Source of the DNA: Lolium rigidum
Taxonomy: Eukaryota > Streptophyta > Magnoliopsida > Poales > Poaceae
Direction of reading: 5' to 3'
DNA length: 64,000 nt
Assembly: GCF_022539505.1 (NCBI RefSeq)
Contig: NC_061508.1
Location: 266,172,736 to 266,236,735, forward strand
Shown: positions 45,190 through 56,850 of the stretch, piece by piece
Numbering within the stretch: position 1 is the first letter of the stretch
How the letters are laid out: every line of letters begins with the position of its first letter
Notes under the pieces: generated by a model
The model's input: the letters and a program-made list of their open reading frames with translations, nothing else
Databases searched by the model: none
What the model was told of the DNA's origin: nothing
Translations under genes and position numbers: made by a program

Positions 45190-45922
45190 TTTTTTGGCCG
45201 GTGACTCTGAAAGTGATCGGCTTCAGCATATGAAGACCCGAATTACTCAGATGGAAAGAGATATGCGCAATATCCATGCCATGGTAGCTATTATAAAGAA
45301 AAAGGGCAAAATGGCTGTTGACGCAGAGCGATATGCTTTAAGCGAGCTGCAGAAAGCTACCGATAGTTTAAACTGTAAATGCTTGACACTGTTTTTTTTT
45401 TGAAAAATTCTCCCTGCACTTTTGATCTTTGCATCCTTGTCTTCCATCATTCATTGTTCTGAACCTTTCTGAAGAAAACAACCGAGTGCATGACCGTGTA
45501 GCAGGTTTAACCAACCTTTCACAATATGAAGAAGTTTTCTAGACGGACAAGCGAAAAGATGTCACTATTGCAAAGTTTCAGGATCGGGTGCACCAAGTAC
45601 ACCGATTTTTTACAAATGCCATATTGGTTTTAAGATGATATGGAAGACTATGTTCCCACTGAATCCAATTCCTCCAACATTGCTAAACTTGATGTCAAAA
45701 TTTAGCAATGCCAAGAAGGTCCGTAAGCTGGTTCGCTGTCATCTCTTTGCAGGAGTTGACTCGACACTTGCTTTCATATTATCGCGGCATCCTTCGCTAG
45801 ATTTAGAAACGATTGCAAGATTTGATGGTGACATTAGCCAATATATACCTCTTGTGAAGGATCCTGCCTCCATGATTGCTTCCAGGCTAGAAAATAGCTC
45901 AGAGGCATATGACTCCGCCTGA
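45190..45922 (+). pseudogene. Tat4 antisense gene, C-terminal part
   Basis: After an acceptor (tttgtcgaag) there is a coiled-coil exon (RITQMERDMRNIHAMVAIIK, AERYALSELQKATDSL) with a donor near 45376. A second part from about 45480 runs NNRVHDRVAGLTNLSQYEEV, then hits TAG, continues RKDVTIAKFQDRVHQVHRFF, and is frame-shifted near 45630 into KTMFPLNPIPPTLLNLMSKF ... SRLENSSEAYDSA with TGA at 45920-45922. The C-terminal domain is homologous to Tat1 antisense gene 2 (2641-3215). Stops and the shift make it a pseudogene as assembled. Confidence 0.7.
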
Positions 45923-46794
45923 ATGATGCTACTTTTTCTTTGATGTAATAAGTAACCCTTGCATCCGAATATTCGGATGCTTTGTTTATAAGTTTTATTC
46001 GACACTCGAAATTAATTTCGAAGAATTTTTGTAAAGATGAATGTTTTGTTTGGAGGCGATATATTTGCCACTTTTGACAAAAATACCAGCACCTCACAAG
46101 TTGTCATCAAAGATCAGTGGTAGTTTAATTTATCGACTAAGCTACAAATCTCGATGCACTAGTCCTTTTGACATCGGTATTGTGATGTTTTTTACGAATG
46201 GTATCGGCAGCAAATTTTTGAGTGATCAGCTCATGTTGCAGGTCTGATGAGCCCGTAGAAATCGAAGTTTGAAATAACCGATGATGTATGTTTTTAGCGA
46301 TAGCCCCCGAGTAAATCGAGGAAACTATACTCGCTATTGACTCCGTTGCTGTTGAGTAGCTCATTTATTTGATGTACCAACATGGGCCTTCCATAAGTTA
46401 TTTATCATTGCCACTAGCAGCACTCGCATGTTCCCTGAGGCTTTGGCAGAAGATAATGCATATTGTTTCTGTAAGACCCTTTGATTACCAACCTCGCGTG
46501 TTCCATGAGGCTTAGGTGGTAAATTTGGGTATAATTGGCACAAGCGACTCCCGATCTTTTTTATCGGGTTCGCTTGTTGTTCTTTATATCTTGAAGTTGA
46601 CGCTCGCGGTATTGTGCGAGAAGGAAAGATTTCAAAAAAAAATTGTTCGGGTGTCCCGAAGCAATTAAATGACCGTGTGAAGAAAACTTGAACCTTTATT
46701 AATAAGTTTATGACGATAATATAAGCTAATATTGCTATGGCTTAAGTAAGCCTTATTGAAAATAAAATCCTATGAAGATAAAGATGTATGCCAC
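45923..46794. other. Tat4 spacer
   Basis: AT-rich, no coding signal. A polypurine-like word on the minus strand (actcgggggctatc, near 46301-46313) repeats the theme of the other Tat spacers. Its last five bases (gccac) are the left target-site duplicate of Sabrina2. Confidence 0.55.
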
Positions 46795-48383
46795 TGATGG
46801 CCTGTAACTCACACGTTCGTTGGGAACCCCAAGAGGAAGGTATGATGCGCACAGCAGCAAGTTTTCCCTCAGAAAGAAACCAAGGTTTATCGAACCAGGA
46901 GGAGCCACGTTGAAGGTTGATGGCGGCGGGATGTAGTGCGGCGCAACACCAGGGATTACGGCGCCAACGTGGAACCTGCACAACACAACCAAAGTACTTT
47001 GCCCCAACGAAACAGTGAGGTTGTCAATCTCACCGGCTTGCTGTAACAAAGGATTAGATGTATAGTGTGGATGATGATTGTTTGCAGAAAACGATAGAAC
47101 AAGTATTGCGAGTAGATTGTATTCAATGTAAAAGAATGGACCGGGGTCCACAGTTCACTAGAGGTGTCTCTCCCATAAGATAAATAGCATGTTGGGTGAA
47201 CAAATTACGGTCGGGCAATTGACAAATAGAGAGGGCATGACCATGCACATACATGATATGATGAGTATTGTGAGATTTAATTGGGCATTACGACAAAGTA
47301 CATAGACCGCTATCCGAGCATGCATCTATGCCTAAAAAGTCCACCTTCGAGGTTATCATCCGAACCCCTTCCGGTATTAAGTTGTAAACAACGAGACAAT
47401 TGCATTAAGTATGGTGCGTAATGTAATCAATAACTACATCCTTAGACATAGCATCAATGTTTTATCCCTAGTGGCAACAGCACATCCACAACCTTAGAAC
47501 TTTCCGTCACTCGTCCCAGATTTAATGGAGGCATGAACCCACTATCGAGCATAAATACTCCCTCTTGGAGTTAAGAGCAAAAACTTGGCCGAGCCTCTAC
47601 TAATAACGGAGAGCATGCAAGATCATAAACAACACATAGGTAATAGATTGATAATCAACATAACATAGTATTCTCTATCCATCGGATCCCGACAAACACA
47701 ACATATAGTATTACAGATAGATGATCTTGATCATGTTAGGCAGCTCACAAGATCCGACAATGAAGCACAATGGAGAAGACAACCATCTAGCTACTGCTAT
47801 GGACCCATAGTCCAGGGGTGAACTACTCACTCATCACTCCGGAGGCGACCATGGCGGTGAAGAGTCCTCCGGGAGATGATTCCCCTCTCCGGCAGGGTGC
47901 CGGAGGCGATCTCCTGAATCCCCCGAGATGGGATTGGCGGCGGCGGCGTCTCAGTAAGGTTTTCCGTATCGTGGCTCTCGGTACTGGGGGTTTCGCGATG
48001 AAGGCTATAAGTAGGCGGAGGAGATAGGTCAGGGGGCCACACGAGGGCCCCACACGACAGGCCGGCGCGGCCAAGGCCCAGGCCGCGCCGCCCTGGTGTC
48101 TGGGCACCTCGTGGCCCCACTTCGTGACTCCTTCGGTCTTCTGGAAGCTTCGTGTGAAAATAGGCCCCTGGGCGTTGATTTCGTCCAATTCCGAGAATAT
48201 TTCCTTACTAGGATTTCTGAAACCAAAAACGAGCAAAACAACGAATCGGCTCTTCGGCATCTCGTTAATAGGTTAGTGCCGGAAAATGCATAAATACGAC
48301 ATATAATGTGTATAAAACATGTAGATATCATCAATAATGTGGCATGGAACATAAGAAATTATCGATACGTCGGAGACGTATCA
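46795..48383 (-). repeat. 3' LTR of Sabrina2
   Basis: 1589 bp. On the minus strand it begins TGATACGTCTCCGACG and ends AGGCCATCA. It is adjacent to the interior end carrying gcatccccaagctta (+ strand), which identifies it as the 3' copy. Confidence 0.95.
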
Positions 48384-50981
48384 GCATCCCCAAGCTTAGT
48401 TCATGCTCGTCCCGAGCGGAGTAAACGATAACAAAGATAATTTCTGGAGTGACATGCCATCATAACCTTGATCATACTATTGTAAGCATATGTAATGAAT
48501 GCAGCGATCAAAACAATGGTAATGACATGAGTAAACAAATGAATCATAAAGCAAAGACTTTTCATGAATAATACTTCAAGACAAGCATCAATAAGTCTCG
48601 CATAAGAGTTAACTCATAAAGCAATAAATCAAAGTAAAGGTATTGAAGCAACACAAAGGAAGATTAAGTTTCAGCGGTTGCTTTCAACTTGTAACATGTA
48701 TATCTCATGGATATTGTCAATGTAAAGTAATATAACAAGTGCAATATGCAAGTATGTAGGAATCAATGCACAGTTCACACAAGTGTTTGCTTCTTGAGGT
48801 GGAGAGAAATAGGTGAACTGACTCAACATAAAAGTAAAAGAATGGTCCTTCAAAGAGGAAAGCATCGATTGCTATATTTGTGCTAGAGCTTTGGTTTTGA
48901 AAACATGAAACAATTTTGTCAACGGTAGTAATAAAGCATATGTGTCATGTAAATTATATCTTACAAGTTGCAAGCCTCATGCATAGTATACTAATAGTGC
49001 CCGCACCTTGTCCTAATTAGCTCGGATTACCAGGATTATCATTGCAATACACATGTTTTAACCAAGTGTCACAAAGGGGTACCTCTATGCCGCTTGTACA
49101 AAGGTCTAAGGAGAAAGTTCGCATTGGATTTCTCGCTTTTGATTATTCTCAACTTAGACATCCATACCGGGACAACATAGACAACAGATAATGGACTCCT
49201 CTTTTATGCATAAGCATGTAGCAACAATTAATGTTCTCATATGAGATTGAGGATATATGTCCAAAACTGAAACTTCCACCATGATTCATGGCTTTAGTTA
49301 GCGGCCCAATGTTCTTCTCTAACAATATGCATGCTCTAACCATTAAATGAGTGGTAAATCTCCCTTACTTCAGACAAGACGGACATGCATAGCAACTCAC
49401 ATGATATTCAACAAAGAGTAGTTGATGGCGTCCCCAGGAACATGGTTATCGCACAACAAGCAACTTAATAAGAGATAAAGTGCATAAGTACATATTCAAT
49501 ACCACAATATTTTTTAATCTATTTTGTCCCATGAGCTATATATTGCAAAGGCGAATGATGGAAATTTTAAAGATAGCACTCAAGCAATTTACTTTGGAAT
49601 GGCGGAGAAATACCATGTAGTAGGTAGGTATGGTGGACACAAATGGCATAGTGGTTGGCTCAAGGATTTTGGATGCATGAGAAGTATTCCCTCTCGATAC
49701 AAGGTTTAGGCTAGCAAGGTTATTTGAAACAAACACAAGGATGAACCGGTGCAGCAAAACTCACATAAAAGACATATTGTAAACATTATAAGACTCTACA
49801 CCGTCTTCCTTGTTGTTCAAAACTCAATACTAGAAATTATCTAGACTTTAGAGAGACCAAATATGCAAACCAAATTTTAGCAAGCTCTTCGTATTTCTTC
49901 ATTAATGGGTGCAAAGTATATGATGCAAGAGCTTAAACATGAGCACAACAATTGCCAAGTATCAAATTATTCAAGACATTTTAGAATTACTACATGTAGC
50001 ATTTCCCGATTCCAACCATATAACAATTTAACGAAGAAGATTCAACCTTCGCCATGAATACTATGAGTAAAGCCTAAGGACATATTTGTCCATATGCAAC
50101 AGCGGAGCGTGTCTCTCTCCCACACAATGAATGCTAGGATCCATTTTATTCAAACAAAAACAAAAACAAACCAAACCGACGCTCCAAGCAAAGTACATAA
50201 GATGTGATGGAATAAAAATATAGTTTCAGGGGAGGAACCTGATAATGTTGTCGATGAAGAAGGGGATGCCTTGGGAATCCCCAAGCTTAGACGCTTGAGT
50301 CTTCTTAAAATATGCAGGGTGAACCACCGGGGCATCCCCAAGCTTAGAGCTTTCACTCTCCTTGATCATATTGCATCATTTCCCTCTCTTGATCCTTGAA
50401 AACTTCCTCCACACCAAACTCGAAACAACTCATTAGAGGGTTAGTGCACAATAAAAATTTACATGTTCAGAGGTGACATAATCATTCTTAACACTTCTGG
50501 ACATTGCATAATGCTACTGGACATTAATGGATCAAAGAAATTCATCCAACATAGCAAAAGAGGTAATGCGAAATAAAAGGCAGAATCTGTCAAAACAGAA
50601 CAGTTTGTAAAGACGAATTTTAAAGTGGCACCAGACTTGCTCAAATGAAAATGCCCAAATTGAATGAAAGTTGCGTACATATCTGAGGATCACGCACGTA
50701 AATTGGCATATTTTTCTGAGCTACCTACGAGAGAGGCAGGTCGAAATTCGTGACAGCAAAGAAATCTGTTTCTGCGCAGTAATCCAAATCTAGTATGAAT
50801 CTTACTATCAAAGACTTTACTTGGCACAACTATGCATAAAACTAAGATAAGGAGAGTTTGCTACAGTAGTAAACAACTTCCAAGACTCAAATATAAAATA
50901 AAGGTACTGTAGTAAAAACATGGGTTGTCTCCCATAAGCGCTTTTCTTTAACGCCTTTCAGCTAGGCGCAGAAAGTGTGTA
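48384..50981 (-). other. Sabrina2 non-coding interior
   Basis: Colinear with 33558-36154 (reverse complement) and 59114-61645. No ORF of substance is present. Copies of catccccaagcttag occur at 48385, 50275 (variant) and 50334. Confidence 0.8.
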
Positions 50982-53097
50982 TCAAGTGTTATCAAGAGAC
51001 GAAGTATCAACATTATAACTTGTTCTAATAATAGAATCAAAAGGTAACTTCATTCTCTTTCTAGGGAAGTGTTCCATACCTTTCTTGAGAGGAAATTGAT
51101 ATTTAATATTACCTTCCTTCATATCAATGATAGCACCAACAGTTCGAAGAAAAGGTCTTCCCAATATAATGGGACAAGATGCATTGCATTCAATATACAA
51201 GACAACAAAATCAACGGGGACAAGGTTATTGTTAACGGTAATGCGAACATTATCAACTCTCCCCAAAGGTTTCTTTATAGCATTATCAACAAGATTAACA
51301 TCCAAATAACAGTTTTTCAATGGTGGCAAGTCAAGCATATTATAAATCTTCTTAGGCATAACGGAAATACTTGCACCAAGATCACATAAAGCATTACAAT
51401 CAAAGTCATTGACCTTCATCTTAATGATGGGCTCCCAACCATCTTCTAGCTTCCTAGGAATAGAAGCTTCACGTTCTAGTTTCTCTTCTCTAGCTTTTAT
51501 GAGAGCATTTGTAATATGTTTTGTGAAAGCCAAGTTTATAGCACTAGCATTAGGACTTTTAGCAAGTTTTTGCAAGAACTTTATAACTTCAGAGATATGG
51601 CAATCATCAAAATCCAAACCATTATAATCTAAAGCAATGGGATCATCATCCCCAATGTTGGAAAAAAATTCAGCAGTTTTATCACAGGCAGTTTCAGCAG
51701 TTTTAGCAATTTTTTGCAGTTTTGCAGGCTTTGCATTAGGAGTGGAAACATTGCCAACACCAATTATTTTACCATTGATAGTAGGAGGTGCAGAAACATG
51801 TGAATCATTAACATTACTAGTGGTGGTAATAGTCCAAACTTTAGCTACATTATTCTCTTTAGCTAGTTTTTCATTTTCTTCTCTTTCCCACCTAGCATGC
51901 AATTCAGCCATTAATCTTATATTCTCATTAATTCTAACTTGGATGGCATTTTTTGTAGTAACAATTTTATTTTTAATATCCTTATTAGGCATAACTTTCG
52001 ATTTCAAAAGATCAACATCAGAGGCAAGACTATCAACCTTAGAAGCGAGAATATCAATTTTATTGAGCTTTTCCTCAACAGATTTGTTAAAAGCAGTTTG
52101 TGTACTAATAAATTCTTTAAGCATAGCTTCAAGTCCAGGGGGTGTGTTCCTATTATTGTTGTAAGAATTCCCATAAGAATTACCATAACCGTTACCATTA
52201 TTATAAGGATATGGCCTATAGTTATTACTAGAATTGTTCCGATAAGCATTGTTGTTGAAATTATTATTTTTAATGTAGTTTACATCAACATGTTCTTCTT
52301 GGGCAACCAATGAAGCTAACGGAACATTATTAGGATCAACATTAGTCCTATCATTCACAAGCATAGACATAATAGCATCAATCTTATCACTCAAGGAAGA
52401 GGTTTCTTCGACGGAATTTACCTTCTTACCTTGTGGAGCTCTTTCCGTGTGCCATTCAGAGTAATTAATCATCATATTATCAAGAAGCTTTGTTGCTTCA
52501 CCAAGAGTGATGGACATAAAGGTACCTCTAGCAGCTGAATCCAATAGGTTCCGCGAAGAAAAGTTCAGATCCTGCATAAAAGGTTTGGATGATCATCCAA
52601 GTAGTCAGTCCATGGGTTGGGCAATTTTTAACCAAAGATTTCATTCTTTCCCAAGCTTGTGCAACATGCTCATTATCCAATTGTTTAAAATTCATTATGC
52701 TACTTCTCAAAGATATAATTTTAGCAGGGGGATAATATCTACCAATAAAAGCATCCTTGCATTTAGTCCATGAATCAATACTATTATTGGGCAGAGATAG
52801 CAACCAATCTTTAGCTCTTCCTCTTAATGAGAAAGGGAACAATTTTAATTTTATAATGTCACCATCTACATCTTTATACTTTTGCATTTCACACAATTCA
52901 ACAAAATTATTGAGATGGGCAGCAGCATCATCGTAACTAACACCAGAAAATTGCTCTCGCATAACAAGATTCAGTAAAGCAGGTTTAATTTCAAAGAATT
53001 CTGCTGTAGTAGCAGGTGGAGCAATAGGTGTGCATAAGAAATCATTATTGTTTGTGGTTGTGAAGTCACACAACTTAGTATTTTCAGGAGTGGCCAT
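50982..53097 (-). pseudogene. gag: Sabrina2 gag-protease, one frameshift
   Basis: The start is MATPENTKLCDF. The first part has a retrotransposon gag domain (LNNFVELCEMQKYKDVDGD, LFPFSLRGRAKDWLLSLP, FIGRYYPPAKI). A one-base insertion near 52562 shifts the frame (..FYAG/LNFSSRNLLD). The second part, 531 codons, has an Asn/Tyr-rich stretch (YNNGNGYGNSYGNSYNNNR) in place of a clear zinc knuckle, a coiled region, and an aspartic protease with active site CDLGASISVMP (Asp codon at 51383-51381) and CPIILGRPFLRT. It ends at DTSSLDNT. Capsid and protease would assemble particles while polymerase and integrase come from another element. Confidence 0.9.
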
Positions 53098-53320
53098 TTT
53101 AGCAGTAGTAAATAAAGCAAACTAGATAAAGTAAATGCAAGTAACTAATTTTTTTGTGTTTTTGATATAGAGTGCAAGACAGTAAATAAAGTAAAGCTAG
53201 CAACTAATTTTTTTGTGTTTTGATATAATGCAGCAAACAAGAAAGTAAATAAAATAAAGCAAGACAAAAACAAAGTAAAGAGATTGGATTGTGGAGACTC
53301 CCCTTGCAGCGTGTCTTGAT

Positions 53321-53425
53321 CTCCCCGGCAACGGCGCCAGAAAAAGATGCTGGCGTGCAGTTGACATGGGAGATAGAAATCTCTGTGTTGTCAGTTTTCT
53401 TCACGTCCCCGGCAGCGGCGCGTAA
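53321..53425 (-). promoter_or_regulatory. Duplicated tRNA-Asp primer-binding sites of Sabrina2
   Basis: On the + strand ctccccggcaacggcgcca at 53321-53339 is the exact complement of a tRNA-Asp site. A degenerate copy (tccccggcagcggcgcg, 53406-53422) lies directly next to the LTR. The layout matches Sabrina1: weak copy beside the LTR, good copy about 75-85 bp inward. Confidence 0.8.
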
Positions 53426-53433
53426 AAAGAGCT

Positions 53434-55029
53434 TGATGGCGTGTAACTCACACGTTCGTTGGGAACCCCAAGAGGAAGGTATGATGCGCACAGCAGCAAG
53501 TTTTCCTTTAGAAAGAAACCAAGGTTTATCGAACCAGGAGGAGCCAAGAAGCACGTTGAAGGTTGATGGTGGCGGGATGTACTGCGGCGCAACACCAGGG
53601 ATTCCGGCGCCAACGTGGAACCTGCACAACACAACCAAAGTACTTTGCCCCAACGAAACAGTGAGGTTGTCAATCTCACCGGCTTGCTCGTAACAAAGGA
53701 TTAGATGTATAGTGTGGATGATGATTGTTTGCAGAAAACAGTAGAACAAGTATTGCGAGTAGATTGTATTCAATGTAAAAGAATGGACCAGGGTCCACAG
53801 TTCACTAGAGGTGTCTCTCCCATAAGATAAATAGCATGTTGGGTGAACAAATTACAAGTCGGGCAATTGACAAATAGAGAGGGCATGACCATGCACATAC
53901 ATGATATGATGAGTATAGTGAGATTTAATTGGGCATTACGACAAAGTACATAGACCGCTATCTAGCATGCATCTATGCCTAAAAAGTCCACCTTCGAGGT
54001 TATCATCCGAACCCCTTCCGGTATTAAGTTGTAAACAACGGACAATTGCATTAAGTATGGTGCGTAATGTAATCAATAACTACATCCTTAGACATAGCAT
54101 CAATGTTTTATCCCTAGTGGCAACAAGCACATCCACAACCTTAGAACTTGTCGTCACCGTCCCGGATATCAATGGAGGCATGAACCCACTATCGAGCATA
54201 AATACTCCCTCTTGGAGTTAAGAGCAAAAACTTGGCCGAGCCTCTACTAATAACGGAGAGCATGCAAGATCATAAACAACACATAGGTAATAGATTGATA
54301 ATCAACATAACATAGTATTCTCTATCCATCGGATCCCGACAAACACAACATATAGTATTACAGATAGATGATCTTGATCATGTTAGGCAGCTCACAAGAT
54401 CCAACAATGAAGCACAATGGAGAAGACAACCATCTAGCTACTGCTATGGACCCATAGTCCAGGGGTGAACTACTCACTCATCACTCCGGAGGCGACCATG
54501 GCGGTGAAGAGTCCTCCGGGAGATGATTCCCCTCTCCGGCAGGGTGCCGGAGGCGATCTCCCGAATCCCCCGAGATGGGATTGGCGGCGGCGGCGTCTCG
54601 GTAAGGTTTTTCGTATCGTGGCTCTCGATGCGGGGGTTTCGCGACGAAGGCTATAAATAGGCGGAGGAGATAGGTCGAGGGGGCCACACGAGGGCCCCAC
54701 ACGACGGGCCGGCGCGGCCAAGGCCCGAGCCGCGCCGCCCGGTGTCCGGGCACCTCGTGGCCCCACTTCGTGACTCCTTCGGTCTTCCGGAAGCTTCGTG
54801 TGAAAATAGGCCCCGGGCGTTGATTTCGTCCAATTCCGAGAATATTTCCTTACTAGGATTTCCGAAACCAAAAACAGCAGAAAACAGACAATCGGCTCTT
54901 CGGCATCTCGTTAATAGGTTAGTGCCGGAAAATGCATAAATACGACATATAATGTGTATAAAACATGTAGATATCATCAATAATGTGTTATGGAACATAA
55001 GAAATTATCGATACGTTGGAGACGTATCA
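53434..55029 (-). repeat. 5' LTR of Sabrina2
   Basis: 1596 bp, colinear with 46795-48383. Most differences are at CG or CNG sites (ctcccgaatc against ctcctgaatc; ctcggtaagg against ctcagtaagg). Confidence 0.95.
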
Positions 55030-55046
55030 GCCACCACTCGTCTTCT

Positions 55047-55612
55047 TTAAGTAAGAGGAGGGTCCTTCTTCTCTTGATCCTTGCCTGCCGAAGTGACGAC
55101 GGCTTCCGAAGCGTCAGCGATTGCTAGGGCGGTGCCCATAGTTTCTGTAGGAGTACTGGTAATTGATGACCAAGAATTAACACCTTCCTCCAAAGCTTTA
55201 TGTTCTGCTGCCGCAAACTGGACAGTTGCTGCTGTCAAATCATCCGATTGTTTCTTCGTCTTCTTACCGCCATCGACCCCCTTAAGTTTGGAGTCTTGAG
55301 GAGTCAGCTGCTTAGAAGGGAAGTCGATAGTTTGAACTTCCGACTTTACCCCAAACATAGCGACGATCTTCTGGAACTCTCGATCACAATTATCTGAGCG
55401 AGAGAAACTTCCATGAACCGTAATATTGGTCACATTGTTGCCTGGCATCTTGAGTTTTAGGTACATGTAGTGCGGTACGGCCATAAATTTAGCTTAGGAT
55501 GGTCTTCCCAAGATAGCGTGGTACTGAGACTCCCAATTCACTACCTTAAACTCGATCCTTTCCTTCCTGAAATTGTTGGATTTCCTGAAGACTACAATCA
55601 ATGAGATTCTGC
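55047..55612 (-). pseudogene. Tat4 gag-protease C-terminus
   Basis: The minus strand from the Tat5 junction reads FRKSNNFRKERIEFKVVNWE, then YHAILGRPS, a TAA, AKFMAVPHYMYLKLKMPGNN and 130 further residues ending EKKDPPLT and TAA at 55047-55049. The YHAILGRP..AKFMAVPHY block is the typical end of a Tat-type aspartic protease. The internal stop (probably TTA to TAA) makes it a pseudogene. Instead of continuing into reverse transcriptase the frame ends after a Ser/Thr/Lys-rich tail, which points to a non-autonomous layout or an old deletion. Confidence 0.8.
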
Positions 55613-56003
55613 TGACAAGGTATCGACTTGTCAATGCCTACAGATTGTAGACTAGGGTTTTAGTAGGAAGTAGAGGTCAAGTAGATCTCGAGGGTTCAGC
55701 CGGAAAAGTACTCGACTGCTAGAAAACTAGGGTTGTGTTGACAATGAAATCGATCCTCTCTTTGTCCTTCGACTCCCCCTTATATAGGAGGCGGAGCCGA
55801 AGGTTTCGTGGTGTACAAGTTACAGAAACCGGGAGACTCTTTGAGTTCGTCCCATAATAATTACAAGTCTTATTCCTAATACAACTCTATCTTTCCAAAA
55901 CTATCTCTTAATTGGGCTTCCGAGCTTCATAGACTTCGGGTCGTGGGCCTTCAGTAAACCCTGGGTACCCTCTTCCGCAGGCCCATTGGGGATGCCTATG
56001 TCA
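55613..56003 (-). repeat. 3' LTR of Tat5
   Basis: 391 bp. On the minus strand it runs TGACATAGGCATCCCCAATG .. GATACCTTGTCA, with TATA box at 55781-55786. It is the same family as 7890-8274 but visibly diverged. The polypurine tract on its right and coding sequence on its left show that it is a 3' LTR in minus orientation, not a 5' LTR of Tat4. Confidence 0.93.
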
Positions 56004-56623
56004 GTAGCCCCCGAGATTTTGCTTGAATCGAAGAATCAGGGAAAATCTCCATTTTTACAATTATCATATGATCTCTTCGAGTCAATAAATAACTTTCATA
56101 AAACGATCGTATATTGTACAGGGATAATGGTAGTTGGGGCTGGTTCATCTAACGGATCAGGTACCAGTTAACTGCTCTTGTGGCAATCCCACAAAAACCT
56201 ACTTCAAGATCACGTCCCTGGACATGATCTCGGGATACTGGCGTAATTCGACATGTGTCGCTTAAGGTCTTACCAGATGCCGGATTCCAGTTATGTTTTA
56301 TCGGGTACCTAACGCGTCCGTTAGGATTTTTCTTCGCATCTGTTGACACGGAAAAAGTAGCAAAACGCATTCAGAGGCGATGCCACGCCGCACAGGACGG
56401 ATCCCGGGGTCTTACCTTCGCAAAGTTCTGCGGCATTCAGAGATTAAATCGCGACTGAGGCGCTCTGAGAATATATTGTCGAGTGCCTTTTTTGGCTACT
56501 GGAATAGCACATTTATTCGAATCAATGGATTACTTGTATTTTGTTTATCTTATCCTCCCGATGGGAGTATATGAAGAGTTATTCCATAACTCAAAATATG
56601 CTCACCATGACTTCTTCAATTTT

Positions 56624-56850
56624 ATCGGGTACGCGAACAGCGTTCCCGATGGGAGTAGCCCCCGAGGCTACAGCCAAGTGCTTGTACTTGGTTGTAGGCT
56701 CACCTTTTTAGTATTGCTGTCACTATATTGTCAGCTTCATCTTTTATCTTTCATCGGGTGCGCGACCAGCGCTCCCGATGGGAGTAGCCCCCGAGGCTAC
56801 AGTCGAGTATTTATACTTGGCTGTAGGCTCATTTTGCCTTATTTTTGAAC
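56624..56850 (-). repeat. Tandem polypurine-tract-like units in Tat5
   Basis: Two units 129 bp apart share cgcgacc/aacagcg, ctcccgatgggag and tagcccccgaggctac, followed by agtatttatacttggctgta-type sequence. They correspond to the 141-bp spaced units of Tat1 (7092, 7233). A further agcccccaagcatttg is at 57182. Confidence 0.75.

Larger units (their letters stand above)
46795..55029 (-). mobile_element. Sabrina2: complete Athila-type element encoding gag-protease only
   Basis: 5' LTR 55029-53434 and 3' LTR 48383-46795 on the minus strand, tRNA-Asp primer sites at 53321-53425, gag-protease 53097-50982, 2.6 kb of non-coding DNA, purine tract gcttggggatgc against the 3' LTR. The perfect target duplication GCCAC (46790-46794; 55030-55034) proves a single insertion into Tat4. 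Length 8235 bp. There is no RT, RNase H or integrase, so it is non-autonomous. Confidence 0.94.
45142..55612 (-). mobile_element. Tat4: degenerate, possibly non-autonomous Tat-lineage element, split by Sabrina2
   Basis: Left piece 45142-46794 (antisense gene end and spacer) and right piece 55035-55612 (gag-protease C-terminus on the minus strand) are joined when Sabrina2 and one GCCAC are removed. The joined order on the minus strand is protease, stop, about 0.9 kb of non-coding DNA, antisense gene. RT, RNase H and integrase are missing from the place where they should be. At 55613 the element is cut again by Tat5. Confidence 0.72.

Noticed and set aside
43227..45922. Left and right sides of the N gap as one antisense gene
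   Set aside because: Base composition and codon use change from GC-rich to AT-rich across the gap; two elements are more likely.
48384..50981. Searched for an env-like gene as found in some Athila elements
   Set aside because: No long ORF or hydrophobic segment pattern in any of the three colinear interiors.
55613..56003. LTR considered as the 5' LTR of Tat4
   Set aside because: No primer site follows it on the element strand; coding sequence of the Tat4 protease abuts it, and a polypurine tract lies on its other side, so it is the 3' LTR of a separate insertion.
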